Shown here: positions 1-9,629 of the stretch, piece by piece
How positions within the stretch are numbered: the stretch's first letter is position 1
Layout of the letters: every line of letters starts with the position of its first letter
Source: Halomonas salinarum
Lineage (GTDB): Bacteria; Pseudomonadota; Gammaproteobacteria; Pseudomonadales; Halomonadaceae
Assembly (NCBI RefSeq): GCF_012062845.1
Contig: NZ_WWNB01000011.1
Span: forward strand, 60,831 to 124,830
Direction: 5' to 3'
Length of the DNA: 64,000 bases
Notes under the pieces: generated by a model
Seen by the model: the letters and a program-made list of their open reading frames with translations, nothing else
Database searches by the model: none
What the model was told of the DNA's origin: nothing
Translations under genes and position numbers: made by a program

Positions 1-114
1 ATAAAGAACGTTGTATTACAAAAAATAACTATAAGGTAGCTTCAGAGAGCAGCGCATCCTGGTGGCAGCCTCGCTGATGCCCGCCTCTTTTTCTTGAACG
101 CAGAGGAGTGGATG

Positions 115-2538
115 ATGAAGAAGGTGATATGGGTATCCCTGTGCCTATATTGCGCCGGGCTGGCTCCTTTGGCATCGGCAGCAACAGGCGACGTTGATGC
201 CCGGCGTGAAGCCTGGGTGGTCATGGCCCGTGAAGGCGAGCTTGATCGGGCGATAAAAGGCCTGAGCGCGCTCTATGAAGCGACCGCCGATGCCAAGGTA
301 AGAGACGACCTGATTGCTCTGCGCCTTCGCGCAGGGCGAGACCAGGCGGCACTGGACACCTGTCCCGACTGCTCACTCGATGACTATTCGGCAGTGAGTC
401 TTGAAGCCCTCGGCGCCGCCGCCCGTCGTCAGGGCGACCTCCCTGAGGCGCTCGCCTTCTATCAGACACTGCTGCTGCGCGACCCGGATCAAAGCCAGGG
501 CTGGCTGGGCCTGGCACTGACGAGTATCGATCAGGGCTTCTATTCCTCGGCCAGCATGGCACTCTCCCGCTACGAGGAGCGCTTTGGCCGAACCGACGAC
601 TGGCTGGAAGCGCGCGCGTATATGGCCGCGCGCAGTGATGACTCACTGTCCGAGATTCAGAACCGTCAACTGCTGGTCGAACAGCAACCCCGCAACGAAG
701 CGGAAGTACAGGCGCTGTATCGTCTGTCGCTGACGCTTGGCGCCACCCGAGCGGCATCACGACTGCTCGAGCGTTACCCCGACGCCTTCACCGGCACCGA
801 TCGGCTCTGGCTGGATTACTATGCCGCCGCCGCCGATCTGCGCTTGGCGAAAAACACAAGCGAGATTCACCGCGCCGAGGCGGGGCTTGCCAATCTCAGC
901 CGAATCATCGACACCGAGGACGCGGACCCAAGCCTGGTGCGACGTGCCGAATACGACAAGGTCGCCGCCCTGGCCCTGCTGCGTCGATTCGCAGAGGCCG
1001 AGGCACTGTCGACAGATCTCGCCTCTCGCCATGGCCAGCTGCCCGCCTATGTGAAAAAGGCCAGGGCCGATGCCCTCTTGGGTCTCGGTCGCCCGGAAGC
1101 CGCCGCCGTGATCTATCAGGACCTGGTGTTGACCCATCCCGACATGGCGCAAGACCCCGAGGATCCGCTGCTCGAATCCCTGATCTATGCCTACTCCGAT
1201 GCCCAGAACTTCACGCGCGCCGAGCAGGTGCTTGATAACTGGAAGCGCCAGGAAGAGCCGACTCGCTGGAACTTTACAGGCACCCAGCGCATCCCCAACC
1301 CCAACTATGACCGCGTTCAGCAGCTTGACGTCCTGCTCACCGCCTGGCGAGGCGACCTTGAAAGTGCCATGGAGCAGGTCGACGTACTGATTGACCGTGC
1401 CCCAGGCAACGCCAGCCTCTGGCGGCTGAGGGGAGATATCGCCAGATGGCGAGGCTGGCCGCGCGAAGCGGAAGCGAACTATCAGCGAGCCCAGGGCCTG
1501 AGTTCACCCAGCGAAGGGCGCTTTGCCCGCTATGGCATTTTGAGTGCACGACTCGAACGCGACCAATGGCGGGATACCGTTGCCACCATCAAGACGCATC
1601 AGGCGGAGGACCCACCCAGCGTCGGACTCGAAGGCCTGACCCGGGATCACCGCGAGCTGCGCGCAGGCGGGGTAATCGCTGAAGCCGAGCAATCCGAGGC
1701 CCAGGGCAGCGGCTTGCAAAGCTCTCGTGACTGGACCTACAGGACGCGCCTGGAAGCGCCACGCAATGCGGCCGGGTCACGCTTCTTCGCCGAGCGCATT
1801 GGCCTTTATGGCGACTATGCAGGTGAGGGCCTTTATGCGGCCTATACCAGCGCCGGTTATGAATTCAACCTCTACCCCGCCACCCTGTCGCTGGCCATCG
1901 GCGAGGGCGCACAGCTCAACGAGAATGTCCTGGCATGGGGACAACTCGACTATGCCTTCAATGATCAGTGGGCGGCAGGGGTGCGCATCGCCATCAATGC
2001 CGCCGAGACACCGCTGCGGGCACTGCGTGACGACATCTACGCCGACCTCTACCAACTCGAGGCACGCTACCGCCGCGACGAAGCCGGGGAAGGGAGCCTG
2101 TCTCTGGGCCTGATGGACCTGGAAGACGGCAACCTGCGCCAAGCGCTCAGTGCCAGCTGGCGTGAAACGCTTTATGACTATGACGCCTGGCAACTGGACG
2201 GCAGCCTGTCACTGGCGGGGTCGCGCAATGACGACATCGAGGCGAGCTACTTCAACCCGCGCAGGGATGCCAGTGGAAATGCTCAGCTGACGGTCAGCCA
2301 TCAAACGCCCCTGGGCTATCGGCAAGCCTTCCTGCAGAGCCTGCAAATCGGGGCTGGCAGCTACTGGCAAGACACCTTCGGCAGCGATGCCACCTGGCTT
2401 ATCGGTTACGGCCATGAATGGCTGCTCGCCCCTGTGCTGCGGTTCCGCTATGGCGTCATCCGCATGAAGAATGTCTACGATGGTTCGCCCGAGTACACCA
2501 ATCGCGTGACCGCCGGTCTCGAGTGGAGGTTCTTATGA
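115..2538 (+). CDS. pgaA: PgaA, outer-membrane poly-GlcNAc export porin
   Basis: PgaA exports partially deacetylated poly-beta-1,6-N-acetylglucosamine through the outer membrane. The protein is about 807 residues: a signal peptide (Lys-Lys then a hydrophobic run ending ASA), then a long helical TPR-like region to about residue 500, then a C-terminal part rich in alternating aromatic/polar strands that ends in an aromatic residue, as expected for an outer-membrane barrel. AGAGGAG at 102-108 fits ATG 115 best; ATG 112 and TTG 94 are in frame but worse placed. The stop overlaps pgaB by ATGA. Identity rests on the domain layout and on the three following pga genes. Confidence 0.9.
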   Translation: MKKVIWVSLCLYCAGLAPLASAATGDVDARREAWVVMAREGELDRAIKGLSALYEATADAKVRDDLIALRLRAGRDQAALDTCPDCSLDDYSAVSLEALGAAARRQGDLPEALAFYQTLLLRDPDQSQGWLGLALTSIDQGFYSSASMALSRYEERFGRTDDWLEARAYMAARSDDSLSEIQNRQLLVEQQPRNEAEVQALYRLSLTLGATRAASRLLERYPDAFTGTDRLWLDYYAAAADLRLAKNTSEIHRAEAGLANLSRIIDTEDADPSLVRRAEYDKVAALALLRRFAEAEALSTDLASRHGQLPAYVKKARADALLGLGRPEAAAVIYQDLVLTHPDMAQDPEDPLLESLIYAYSDAQNFTRAEQVLDNWKRQEEPTRWNFTGTQRIPNPNYDRVQQLDVLLTAWRGDLESAMEQVDVLIDRAPGNASLWRLRGDIARWRGWPREAEANYQRAQGLSSPSEGRFARYGILSARLERDQWRDTVATIKTHQAEDPPSVGLEGLTRDHRELRAGGVIAEAEQSEAQGSGLQSSRDWTYRTRLEAPRNAAGSRFFAERIGLYGDYAGEGLYAAYTSAGYEFNLYPATLSLAIGEGAQLNENVLAWGQLDYAFNDQWAAGVRIAINAAETPLRALRDDIYADLYQLEARYRRDEAGEGSLSLGLMDLEDGNLRQALSASWRETLYDYDAWQLDGSLSLAGSRNDDIEASYFNPRRDASGNAQLTVSHQTPLGYRQAFLQSLQIGAGSYWQDTFGSDATWLIGYGHEWLLAPVLRFRYGVIRMKNVYDGSPEYTNRVTAGLEWRFL

Positions 2539-4508
2539 GCCCACTGCGCACCTTCTGCAGACTGGTCACCTGCCTCACACTCGCCACCCTGCTTGGCCTG
2601 CCCTCGGTGGCTCAGGCATCTCGCGCGCCCGGTAGTTTCAGCGTCATCAGCTATCACGATGTCGTGGATCTGGATGCCACCCCGAACCTGAAGATCTACC
2701 CTCAGACCATCACGCGTAACCGCTTGATTCAGCATTTCAACCTGATGGTGGAGCTGGGCTACCAGCCGGTCAGCTTCCAGGCGATTCTCGATGCAAAAGC
2801 CGGCCGCCGGACGCTGCCGGACAAGGCCGTACTGCTCAGCTTCGACGATGGTTATCGAAGTTTCCACGACACCGTCTATCCCTTGCTTCAGCTTTATAAC
2901 TTTCCCGCCATCACGGCGGTTGTGACCGGCTGGCTGGATATCCCCGCGACACGCCGGGTGCCTTATGGTGACGACCGGGTGCCACGCGAGCGATTCATGT
3001 CCTGGGATCAGTTGCGTGAGCTCCATCGTTCACCGCTGGTCGAGGTAGCCTCTCACAGTGATGACCTGCACTACGGCGCCATCGGCAATCCCTTTGGCAA
3101 TGAGCAGCCGGCCGCGACGACCAGCATCTGGTCGGCCACCGGTTACGAGAGCGAAGCTGACTATCTGGCGCGGGTAGGCGCTGACCTCAAGCGCTCCAGC
3201 GAACGCCTTCAGGCCGAGCTCGGCACCCCGCCACGGATCATGGTCTGGCCCTATGGCGGCTATAACCGGGCAGCCCTGACGCTTTCCTCACAAGCCGGCA
3301 TGCCACATACATTCAACCTGTGGTCACATGTCAATCAGCTCGCGGAAGGCACCCGAGACATGGGGCGCTTCCTGGTCGATCAGGAAACGACGCTTGAAAC
3401 CCTGGAAGAAATGCTGAGTGACCGCATCTGGTCGCGTACCGACCAACGCATCGTGCATGTCGATCTGGATTACATTTATGACCCGGACCTTGCTCAGCAG
3501 AACCGAAACCTCGATGTCCTGATCGAACGGATCAGTTCCCTGCATGTCAGCACCGTCTACCTGCAGGCTTTCGCCGACGGCAATGGTGATGGGGTAGCCG
3601 AGGCGCTGTACTTCCCCAACCGCCATCTGTCCATGCAGGCCGACCTTTTCAACCGCGTCGCCTGGCAACTCAAGAAGCGCGCTAATGTGGCCGTCTACGC
3701 CTGGATGCCGGTCATGGCCTTTGACCTGGGCGAGTCGGGGCGCTATGTCAGCGATTCCCGTCTGGCAGGCCCCAACCCGGAGGCCTACCGGCGCCTATCC
3801 CCCTTCGTGCCTGCCAATCGTCAGATCCTCCGGGAGATCTACGAGGATCTGGGGCGCATGACCAAGTTCGACGGACTGCTGTTCCACGACGATGCCACCC
3901 TCAACGACTTCGAGGACAGCAGCCCCGCCGCCATGGCCTGGTACCGACAGCAGTGGGGCCTTGAGGGCGATATCGCGGACTGGCGCGAAAACAATGCCGA
4001 GCTTGAGCGTTGGTCACAGCTCAAGACCGACTTCCTGATCGATCTGACCCATGAGCTCACCGAGGCGGCCAATCATTACCGCCACGAAGACAACCGGGCA
4101 TTCAGGACATCACGCAACATCTATGCACCTGTCGTGCTCAACCCTGAAAGCGAGGCCTGGTTCGCGCAGGATCTCGAGGCCATTGCTGCCGCCTATGACT
4201 TCACTGCGGTCATGGCCATGCCCTATATGGAACAAGCCAAGGACGCCGAGGCATGGCTTGAAGAACTGGCACACACGGCACTGGCACGAGTGCCTGCCGA
4301 GCGTCTGGTCTTCGAACTGCAAGCCCGCGACTGGCGCTACCAGACACCGATAGCCGGCAGCACGCTCGCCCGCTGGATGCAGATCCTGCGCCAGGCAGGC
4401 ATCAAGCACTATGGCTATTACCCTGATGACTTCCTCAACGATCATCCGCCGGAGTCGACGCTACGACGTGAGTTTTCGCTGGCCAACCATTTGGGAGATG
4501 GCACATGA
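2535..4508 (+). CDS. pgaB: PgaB, poly-GlcNAc N-deacetylase / glycoside hydrolase
   Basis: PgaB deacetylates a fraction of GlcNAc residues in the periplasm so that the polymer can be exported by PgaA. The N-terminal half is a NodB-type deacetylase: LSFDDGY near residue 100 carries the metal/catalytic aspartates and VASHSDD near residue 170 the metal histidine. The C-terminal half is the PgaB-specific glycosidase-like domain with FDGLLFHDD near residue 455. The N-terminus looks like an ordinary secretion signal; no lipobox Cys is seen, unlike the E. coli lipoprotein. The start is ATG 2535 overlapping the pgaA stop, with GGAGG at 2525-2529. Confidence 0.92.
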   Translation: MSPLRTFCRLVTCLTLATLLGLPSVAQASRAPGSFSVISYHDVVDLDATPNLKIYPQTITRNRLIQHFNLMVELGYQPVSFQAILDAKAGRRTLPDKAVLLSFDDGYRSFHDTVYPLLQLYNFPAITAVVTGWLDIPATRRVPYGDDRVPRERFMSWDQLRELHRSPLVEVASHSDDLHYGAIGNPFGNEQPAATTSIWSATGYESEADYLARVGADLKRSSERLQAELGTPPRIMVWPYGGYNRAALTLSSQAGMPHTFNLWSHVNQLAEGTRDMGRFLVDQETTLETLEEMLSDRIWSRTDQRIVHVDLDYIYDPDLAQQNRNLDVLIERISSLHVSTVYLQAFADGNGDGVAEALYFPNRHLSMQADLFNRVAWQLKKRANVAVYAWMPVMAFDLGESGRYVSDSRLAGPNPEAYRRLSPFVPANRQILREIYEDLGRMTKFDGLLFHDDATLNDFEDSSPAAMAWYRQQWGLEGDIADWRENNAELERWSQLKTDFLIDLTHELTEAANHYRHEDNRAFRTSRNIYAPVVLNPESEAWFAQDLEAIAAAYDFTAVMAMPYMEQAKDAEAWLEELAHTALARVPAERLVFELQARDWRYQTPIAGSTLARWMQILRQAGIKHYGYYPDDFLNDHPPESTLRREFSLANHLGDGT

Positions 4509-5761
4509 ACCTGTCCCCCATGGAGCTGCTGACTCTCTTCACCCTTGTCTACCCCTGCCTGATGGCGACCATCTGGATCAGTGGCGGCCTCTATTATTAC
4601 TTCCATTGGGAGATCAGACAGCCCGCGCCGCCCCGCGAGCTGCTGACCCGGCGCGGCCCTCGCGTGAGTGTTCTGGTGCCCTGCTTCAATGAGGGCGCCA
4701 ATATCTCAGAGACACTTGCTCACCTGCTGCGTCAGAATTATCGCAACCTGGAGATCGTTGCCATCAACGATGGCAGCCAGGATGACACAGGGGCTCGGCT
4801 GGATGCTCTCGCCAGGCGCCACACGCGTCTCAAGGTCCTGCACCAGGCCAACCAGGGCAAGGCCAGCGCCATGAATCATGGTCTTTCACAGGCCAGCGGC
4901 GACATCATTGTCGGCATCGATGGCGATGCCGTACTCGACTACGATGCCGTGGGCTGGATGGTGGCGCACTTTATCGCCGGTGATCGCGTCGGTGCCGTCA
5001 CCGGCAACCCTCGCGTACGCACGCGCTCCACCGCCATCGGCAAGATACAGACCGGCGAATTCTCCTCGATCATTGGCTTGATCAAGCGCGCCCAGCGCAT
5101 CTACGGCATGGTGTTCACCATCTCGGGCGTCATTTGCGCGTTTCGGCGACGCGCCGTCGAAGATGTCGGCGGCTGGAGCACCGACATGATCACCGAAGAC
5201 ATCGACATCAGTTGGAAGCTACAGCTCAACGGCTGGCAGGTCCGCTACGAGCCTCATGCGCTGTGCTGGGTGCTGATGCCCGAAACGCTGCGGGGCCTTT
5301 TCCGTCAGCGGCTACGATGGGCACAGGGGGGTGCCGAAGCCTTCCTGCGCTATGCCACATCTGCCTTCACCTGGCGCAATCGCCGTTTCTGGCCACTGCT
5401 AGCCGAGTACCTGCTGAGTGTGACCTGGTGCTACAGCCTGTTGGGCCTGATGATCTTCTGGCTCATGCACCAGACACTGGCGCTTTCTGGGGAAGGCTTG
5501 CCGAGTGCCCTCCTGACGATGGCGGCTGGGCCGATGCTGATCCTGTGTCTTTGCCAGTTTGCCGTGAGCTTCCTGATCGACAGCCGCTATGACAACAACA
5601 TGCGTGACTGCCTGTTCTGGTGTATCTGGTATCCCTTCGCCTACTGGCTGTTGAACCTATCCACGGTCGTATTAGCCGTGCCCAAGGCAATGCGGCGACG
5701 TCGCGGTCAGCCCGCCATCTGGCGAAGCCCTGACCGAGGAGAGGTGTTCCGTGACTCGTAA
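4505..5761 (+). CDS. pgaC: PgaC, poly-GlcNAc synthase glycosyltransferase
   Basis: PgaC is the inner-membrane family 2 glycosyltransferase that polymerises UDP-GlcNAc and feeds the chain to PgaB/PgaA. It has 418 residues: an N-terminal membrane helix, a GT2 domain (VSVLVPCFNEG near residue 55, IDGDAVLD near 140, TEDIDISW near 235 and the processive QRLRW motif near 265) and several C-terminal membrane helices. The start overlaps pgaB by ATGA and the end overlaps pgaD by 11 bases, so translation is probably coupled across the operon. Confidence 0.93.
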   Translation: MNLSPMELLTLFTLVYPCLMATIWISGGLYYYFHWEIRQPAPPRELLTRRGPRVSVLVPCFNEGANISETLAHLLRQNYRNLEIVAINDGSQDDTGARLDALARRHTRLKVLHQANQGKASAMNHGLSQASGDIIVGIDGDAVLDYDAVGWMVAHFIAGDRVGAVTGNPRVRTRSTAIGKIQTGEFSSIIGLIKRAQRIYGMVFTISGVICAFRRRAVEDVGGWSTDMITEDIDISWKLQLNGWQVRYEPHALCWVLMPETLRGLFRQRLRWAQGGAEAFLRYATSAFTWRNRRFWPLLAEYLLSVTWCYSLLGLMIFWLMHQTLALSGEGLPSALLTMAAGPMLILCLCQFAVSFLIDSRYDNNMRDCLFWCIWYPFAYWLLNLSTVVLAVPKAMRRRRGQPAIWRSPDRGEVFRDS

Positions 5762-6161
5762 ACTGCACCCCGTCGTCATCCGCAACCCACGACGCCGGGG
5801 CCTTGTCTTCCGCCTGCGTGATGCCTTGCTGGTCACGGCCACCCTGGGCTTGTGGGGCGCGGTGATCGGACAGAGCATCCTGCTGATGACCGATGAGGCG
5901 CTCGCCCTTCAGCATGTCTACCTGTTGCATGCGCTGAAGCTGCTTGCCATCAACTTCGCCGTCGTCTTCATCATGCTGCACGGCTGGGTGCTCTATGAAT
6001 CTCTGCGCGCTCGCAAACAACCAAAGGGCGTGATGCAATGTCCGGATGCCCAACCTGCCGGGCTTCCCAGGCGCTTGGTCCAGCGCACCTATCCGCATCT
6101 TCTGTCCTGTCGCAGCGGCTGGTTTGTCACCATCATCTTCCTGACTGACATCCTTACCTAG
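5751..6161 (+). CDS. pgaD: PgaD, accessory subunit of poly-GlcNAc synthase
   Basis: PgaD is a small inner-membrane partner of PgaC required for polymer synthesis; in E. coli the PgaC-PgaD pair is the c-di-GMP-responsive unit. The protein has 136 residues with two hydrophobic segments (about 25-50 and 63-85) separated by a short loop, the usual PgaD topology. The start is GTG 5751, inside the end of pgaC, preceded by GAGGAGAGG. It closes the pga operon; the next gene is convergent. Sequence conservation in this family is low, so the call relies on position, size and topology. Confidence 0.8.
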   Translation: MTRKLHPVVIRNPRRRGLVFRLRDALLVTATLGLWGAVIGQSILLMTDEALALQHVYLLHALKLLAINFAVVFIMLHGWVLYESLRARKQPKGVMQCPDAQPAGLPRRLVQRTYPHLLSCRSGWFVTIIFLTDILT

Positions 6162-6234
6162 CGCCTCGATGGCACAAGGGCGGGTTCGCCACGCCACAAG
6201 CACACGCCCTGATAAAGGCCGCCCGCCGGTTGGC

Positions 6235-7101
6235 TCAAGCACCTTCAGCCTGTATCTGGACCCGCGTCGCACACCTACCGCGTCCCAGCGACACCAGGCT
6301 CTCCTCGGAAGGAAAGATCGCCAGATGCTCGGTGGCGATGCCGATGCGTATCTCGGTGAGACGCCGATTACCCCGCCCGCCACACTCAAGCCGCAATGCC
6401 CGCCCCGTGCCCTCGCCAAAGGCGGCCTCGAAGGCCGCAATCAGCGCATTGCGCCCGACATCACCACCACGATGATGATTGACGAAAGCCCCGAAGGCAC
6501 TGCTATTCACCTTGTCACGCAGTGCCACGGCGGCGGCGAAGTAGGCATCGACCGGCAGCGACAGGCAGGCTGCATGCTTGGCGAACTGATAGCGATCAAG
6601 ACAACTCGCGCGTCCCGGCATGGCGCGCTCGAGCGATTGCTCAAGCGTATCGGGCAAATCAAACGGAGGATGAGCACGACAGAAGCTGCCACTGGCTCGC
6701 GGCGATTCGATGAAGCAGCCCTGGCGCCACCACTGCTCACGCCTCACGCCTTCGGCGGCGAAGCGCGCCGGCAGGGAGGGCCACAGGCCGTGCAGCACGA
6801 AGCCATCCGCTGCGCCTTTCGCCAGTGACGCATCACGGCACTCCCGGGGCGGCTGGCGACGCGTGCTGCAAAAACCGGGATGCCAGGTCAACGCCAGGGT
6901 GTAATGCGCGAAATCCGCAGGACCGGCGTGTGTGGCAAGGGAAGCCAGGGCAGCCCCCTTGGCAGGCTCGGCCGTTGCCGTGTCTGACCGCGCAACGGCC
7001 GCCCCGCTCATCACACACCCAAGCCACAAGACGAACAGCGTATTGGCGAGCACGTAGCGTGTCAGCGCACGCTTGATCGGCCAGCGCAGAAAGCGAGACA
7101 T
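6235..7101 (-). CDS. RNase T2-family protein (RNase I-like)
   Basis: The 288-residue protein has a signal peptide and the RNase T2 fold signatures: LTWHPGFC, the first active-site block FVLHGLWP with its catalytic His, and a second block YQFAKHAAC with the Lys-His pair. In E. coli RNase I the second block is YEYAKHGAC, so the acidic residue is Gln here. Family members are periplasmic endoribonucleases with little base specificity. AAGGAGAG just before ATG 7101 fixes the start; the upstream in-frame ATG at 7200 lacks such a site. It is convergent with pgaD and divergent from the ATP-grasp gene. Activity is uncertain because of the Glu to Gln change. Confidence 0.85.
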   Translation of the reverse strand: MSRFLRWPIKRALTRYVLANTLFVLWLGCVMSGAAVARSDTATAEPAKGAALASLATHAGPADFAHYTLALTWHPGFCSTRRQPPRECRDASLAKGAADGFVLHGLWPSLPARFAAEGVRREQWWRQGCFIESPRASGSFCRAHPPFDLPDTLEQSLERAMPGRASCLDRYQFAKHAACLSLPVDAYFAAAVALRDKVNSSAFGAFVNHHRGGDVGRNALIAAFEAAFGEGTGRALRLECGGRGNRRLTEIRIGIATEHLAIFPSEESLVSLGRGRCATRVQIQAEGA

Positions 7102-7200
7102 GATCTCTCCTTGATCCAGGCAGGTAGCACGGTTTAAGGGCGAAAGGGTGATCGGCGTCAGCAAGGTCACAAGGGTCCTGTCAGAGCAGATCAATAACAC

Positions 7201-7230
7201 TTGCCAGAACCTGACAACTCGGATAATAAT
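7201..7230 (+). promoter_or_regulatory. candidate sigma-70 promoter of the ATP-grasp gene
   Basis: TTGCCA at 7201-7206 and AATAAT at 7225-7230, separated by 18 bases, lie 36 bases before ATG 7266. The AT-rich -10 stands out in this GC-rich sequence. The assignment is by pattern only. Confidence 0.45.
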
Positions 7231-7265
7231 CCGCGCCTTTCGCAGGAGTTAACGAAAATTCCCTA

Positions 7266-8084
7266 ATGAAGATAATCACGTTCGACGTCTTTCGCACCCT
7301 GGGCCTGGCTGGCGTCCGCTATATCAAGCCCGAGCGCATGTACGATCATCTCGAAGAAATCCAGGCGGCCGACTGGCTATTGTTCCCGGCCTACTGGCAG
7401 GTACACACCCTGGTCTATGGACTCAAGGCACGTATCTTCCCGAGCCTTGCCAGCTATCATCTGGGGCATAACAAGGTCGAACAGACCCGTGCCTTCATGG
7501 CGATTTGCCCGGACCATGTCCCGCCGACCGAGATTCTCGGCACCTCGCGTGCCTCGCTGGACCGGGTAGAAGCACGCTTTGGCTATCCCTTTATCGCCAA
7601 GCGCATCAAGAGCTCGATGGGCGAAGGCATCAGCCTGATCGACTGCCGCGAGGCGCTGGACGCGCATATCGAGGAAGAACCGGTTCTCTATGCCCAAAAG
7701 CGCCTGCCCATCGACCGTGACCTGCGTATCGTGGTGGTCGGCGGCGAGGTGCTCACCGCCTACTGGCGGGTCACGCCACTGGGCGGCTACCGCGCCAACG
7801 TCAGCCAGGGCGGACGTGTCGAGCATGATGATATCCCCGAGGCGGCTATCGCCCTGGCGCTGCGCCTGGCCCGGGAACTCGACATCGACCATGCCGGCTT
7901 CGACATCGCCATGGTCGACGGCCATCCCTATGTGTTCGAGTTCAACCGATTGTTTGGCAACCAGGGCATCGCCGACAGCAGCAAGCGCATCGGCCATGCT
8001 ATCCGGCGCGTGCTGGGACTTGGCCATGATGTTGATCCAGAGCGCGATCCGGACGGCGAGCCGCCGCTCCAGCTTACCGCCTGA
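7266..8084 (+). CDS. ATP-grasp domain protein (RimK-like)
   Basis: The 272-residue protein resembles RimK/glutathione-synthetase type ATP-grasp ligases, which join an amino acid to a carboxylate using ATP. Supporting segments are YPFIAKRIKSSMGEGI (ATP-binding lysine and flexible loop, around residue 105), DRDLRIVVVGGEVLTAYWRV (central strand), and the metal-binding YVFEFNRLFGNQGI near residue 220, with Glu-Phe-Asn typical of the family. It is shorter than full RimK at the N-terminus. The substrate is unknown; the gene stands alone between the nuclease and dgt. AGGAG at 7242-7246 is about 19 bases before ATG 7266, so the ribosome-binding site is weak. Confidence 0.75.
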   Translation: MKIITFDVFRTLGLAGVRYIKPERMYDHLEEIQAADWLLFPAYWQVHTLVYGLKARIFPSLASYHLGHNKVEQTRAFMAICPDHVPPTEILGTSRASLDRVEARFGYPFIAKRIKSSMGEGISLIDCREALDAHIEEEPVLYAQKRLPIDRDLRIVVVGGEVLTAYWRVTPLGGYRANVSQGGRVEHDDIPEAAIALALRLARELDIDHAGFDIAMVDGHPYVFEFNRLFGNQGIADSSKRIGHAIRRVLGLGHDVDPERDPDGEPPLQLTA

Positions 8085-8114
8085 GCGTCACCTCCGCCGG
8101 CGGCTGCACGAGGA

Positions 8115-9452
8115 TCAATCGCCCTTCAGGCGCCCACCCATCTCCTGCGCCAGATCGACCGCATAGTGATCGGTCATGCCGCCAATAAAGTCGAGCATCC
8201 GCCGGTAGCTGTCGTAGAGGCTCCAGGACGTCCGCGGGGTATTCTCGCCGATCAGCGCCAGCACCCGCTGATGCTTGAAGCTTGAATGCCCGGTGGTATA
8301 CAGCTCGTAGGCAGCGCCGATAAAGGCCTCGAGCAGGATGCCCAGGGTGGTGTAGGCGCCGATCTCCAGCTTGGCCTTGCGCTCGTTCTGGAAGATGCGT
8401 TCGCGAGCCAGCTGTTTGGCGGCGCTGACCCCCCAGCCAAGGTCCGGGTGGCAGAGTTCCAGCAAGTCATCGTTGAGCGTACCGGCAAGCATCGCCTGTT
8501 CATGCTGAACGAAGACCGCACCGACATCATTGACCGCCCGCTCCATGGCAGCGCCACGCAGCACGGCAATGCGACGCCGCTGGGACACGCCCTGCTCGGT
8601 CATGGCGTGGTAGTCCTCCGGCTCACCGCCGGCGATCTGGATCAGGATATCGGCGACTTCATCGAAGCGCAGGATGCCCATTTCCAGGCCATCCTCGAGA
8701 TCCAGCAACGCATAGCAGATGTCATCGGCGGCCTCGACCAGATAGGCCAGCGGATGGCGACACCAGGCCCAGTCATCGCGCTGCTTGAGCCCGAGCCGGC
8801 GCGCCACTTCGGCAAGCTGCTCGCGCTCGGACTGATAGCAGCCAAACTTGCCGGCCGTACCGCCGTGTTCCACCGTCCAGGGATACTTGAGCAGGGTGCC
8901 AAGCGTGGCCCCGGTCAGGCGCATGCCGCCGTTGAACTGGTTGTACTCGATCTGGGTGACGATGCGAAACCCCTGGGCGTTGCCCTCGTAGGTCAGCAGG
9001 TCGCGGCGCTGAAGCGGTGATAATTCCTCGAGATAGCCAAGGCCATCGGCCTCGGCGCGCTTGAACCAGTCGCGTATAGCATACTCGCCAGCGTGCCCGA
9101 AGGGCGGATTGCCAATGTCGTGACCCAGACATGCCGCCTGCACGATCACGCCAAGGTCGGCGGGGGTAATCCAGTCGGGCAGCCGCTCGCGCAGCCCCTC
9201 ACCGACGATCATGCCCAGGCTTCTGCCCACGCAGCCGACCTCCATCGAATGCGTCAGACGGGTATGAATATGGTCATTATCGGTCAGCGGGTGCACCTGG
9301 GTCTTGCGCCCCAGGCGTCGGAAGGAACCGGCGAAGACGATCCGGTCATGGTCCTTGTGAAACGGGCTGCGGCCCAGCTCCTCGCGGAGCGCGCGGGGCT
9401 TGTCGTTGAGCCGGTGCGGGTCCAGCAGGTGTTCCCAGTGCATCAGCGTCAT
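8115..9452 (-). CDS. dgt: deoxyguanosinetriphosphate triphosphohydrolase-like protein
   Basis: This HD-domain enzyme hydrolyses dNTPs, classically dGTP, to the nucleoside and tripolyphosphate, controlling dNTP pools. The 445-residue protein shows the dGTPase signatures FRRLGRKTQVHPL, HTRLTHSMEV (metal His) and LGHDIGNPPFGHAGE (HD pair). The C-terminal segment ends in a polar tail. It may act on several dNTPs, as many bacterial homologues do. It is convergent with the ATP-grasp gene. AGGAGG lies a few bases upstream of ATG 9452. Confidence 0.92.
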   Translation of the reverse strand: MTLMHWEHLLDPHRLNDKPRALREELGRSPFHKDHDRIVFAGSFRRLGRKTQVHPLTDNDHIHTRLTHSMEVGCVGRSLGMIVGEGLRERLPDWITPADLGVIVQAACLGHDIGNPPFGHAGEYAIRDWFKRAEADGLGYLEELSPLQRRDLLTYEGNAQGFRIVTQIEYNQFNGGMRLTGATLGTLLKYPWTVEHGGTAGKFGCYQSEREQLAEVARRLGLKQRDDWAWCRHPLAYLVEAADDICYALLDLEDGLEMGILRFDEVADILIQIAGGEPEDYHAMTEQGVSQRRRIAVLRGAAMERAVNDVGAVFVQHEQAMLAGTLNDDLLELCHPDLGWGVSAAKQLARERIFQNERKAKLEIGAYTTLGILLEAFIGAAYELYTTGHSSFKHQRVLALIGENTPRTSWSLYDSYRRMLDFIGGMTDHYAVDLAQEMGGRLKGD

Positions 9453-9533
9453 GGCGCCTCCTCAGGTCAGGGGTTCCATTCTGGCACCCCCCTTGCCACC
9501 CGGCCAGCATCTACCGCTTACCGCCTCCATTGC

Positions 9534-9585
9534 ATGACGCGCTCAGTCGTCGGCCAGCGCCGGCAGCAGCACCTTTAGTTTGCCG
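9534..9585 (-). repeat. second, diverged copy of the ntrC 3' end
   Basis: These bases repeat 9621-9672 at a fixed offset of 87 with about six differences in 53. On the minus strand the copy still encodes KLKVLLPALADD and a stop, exactly the last residues of NtrC; the differences inside those codons are synonymous. It lies downstream of the true ntrC stop and is not joined to any open frame. Confidence 0.85.
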
Positions 9586-9629
9586 GCCCTTATCAAGCGC
9601 GTGTATGACGCCCCCGTTCCATGACGTGC

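Noticed and set aside
6169..6828. 219-codon plus-strand frame
   Set aside because: Antisense to the RNase T2 gene, which has clear motifs.
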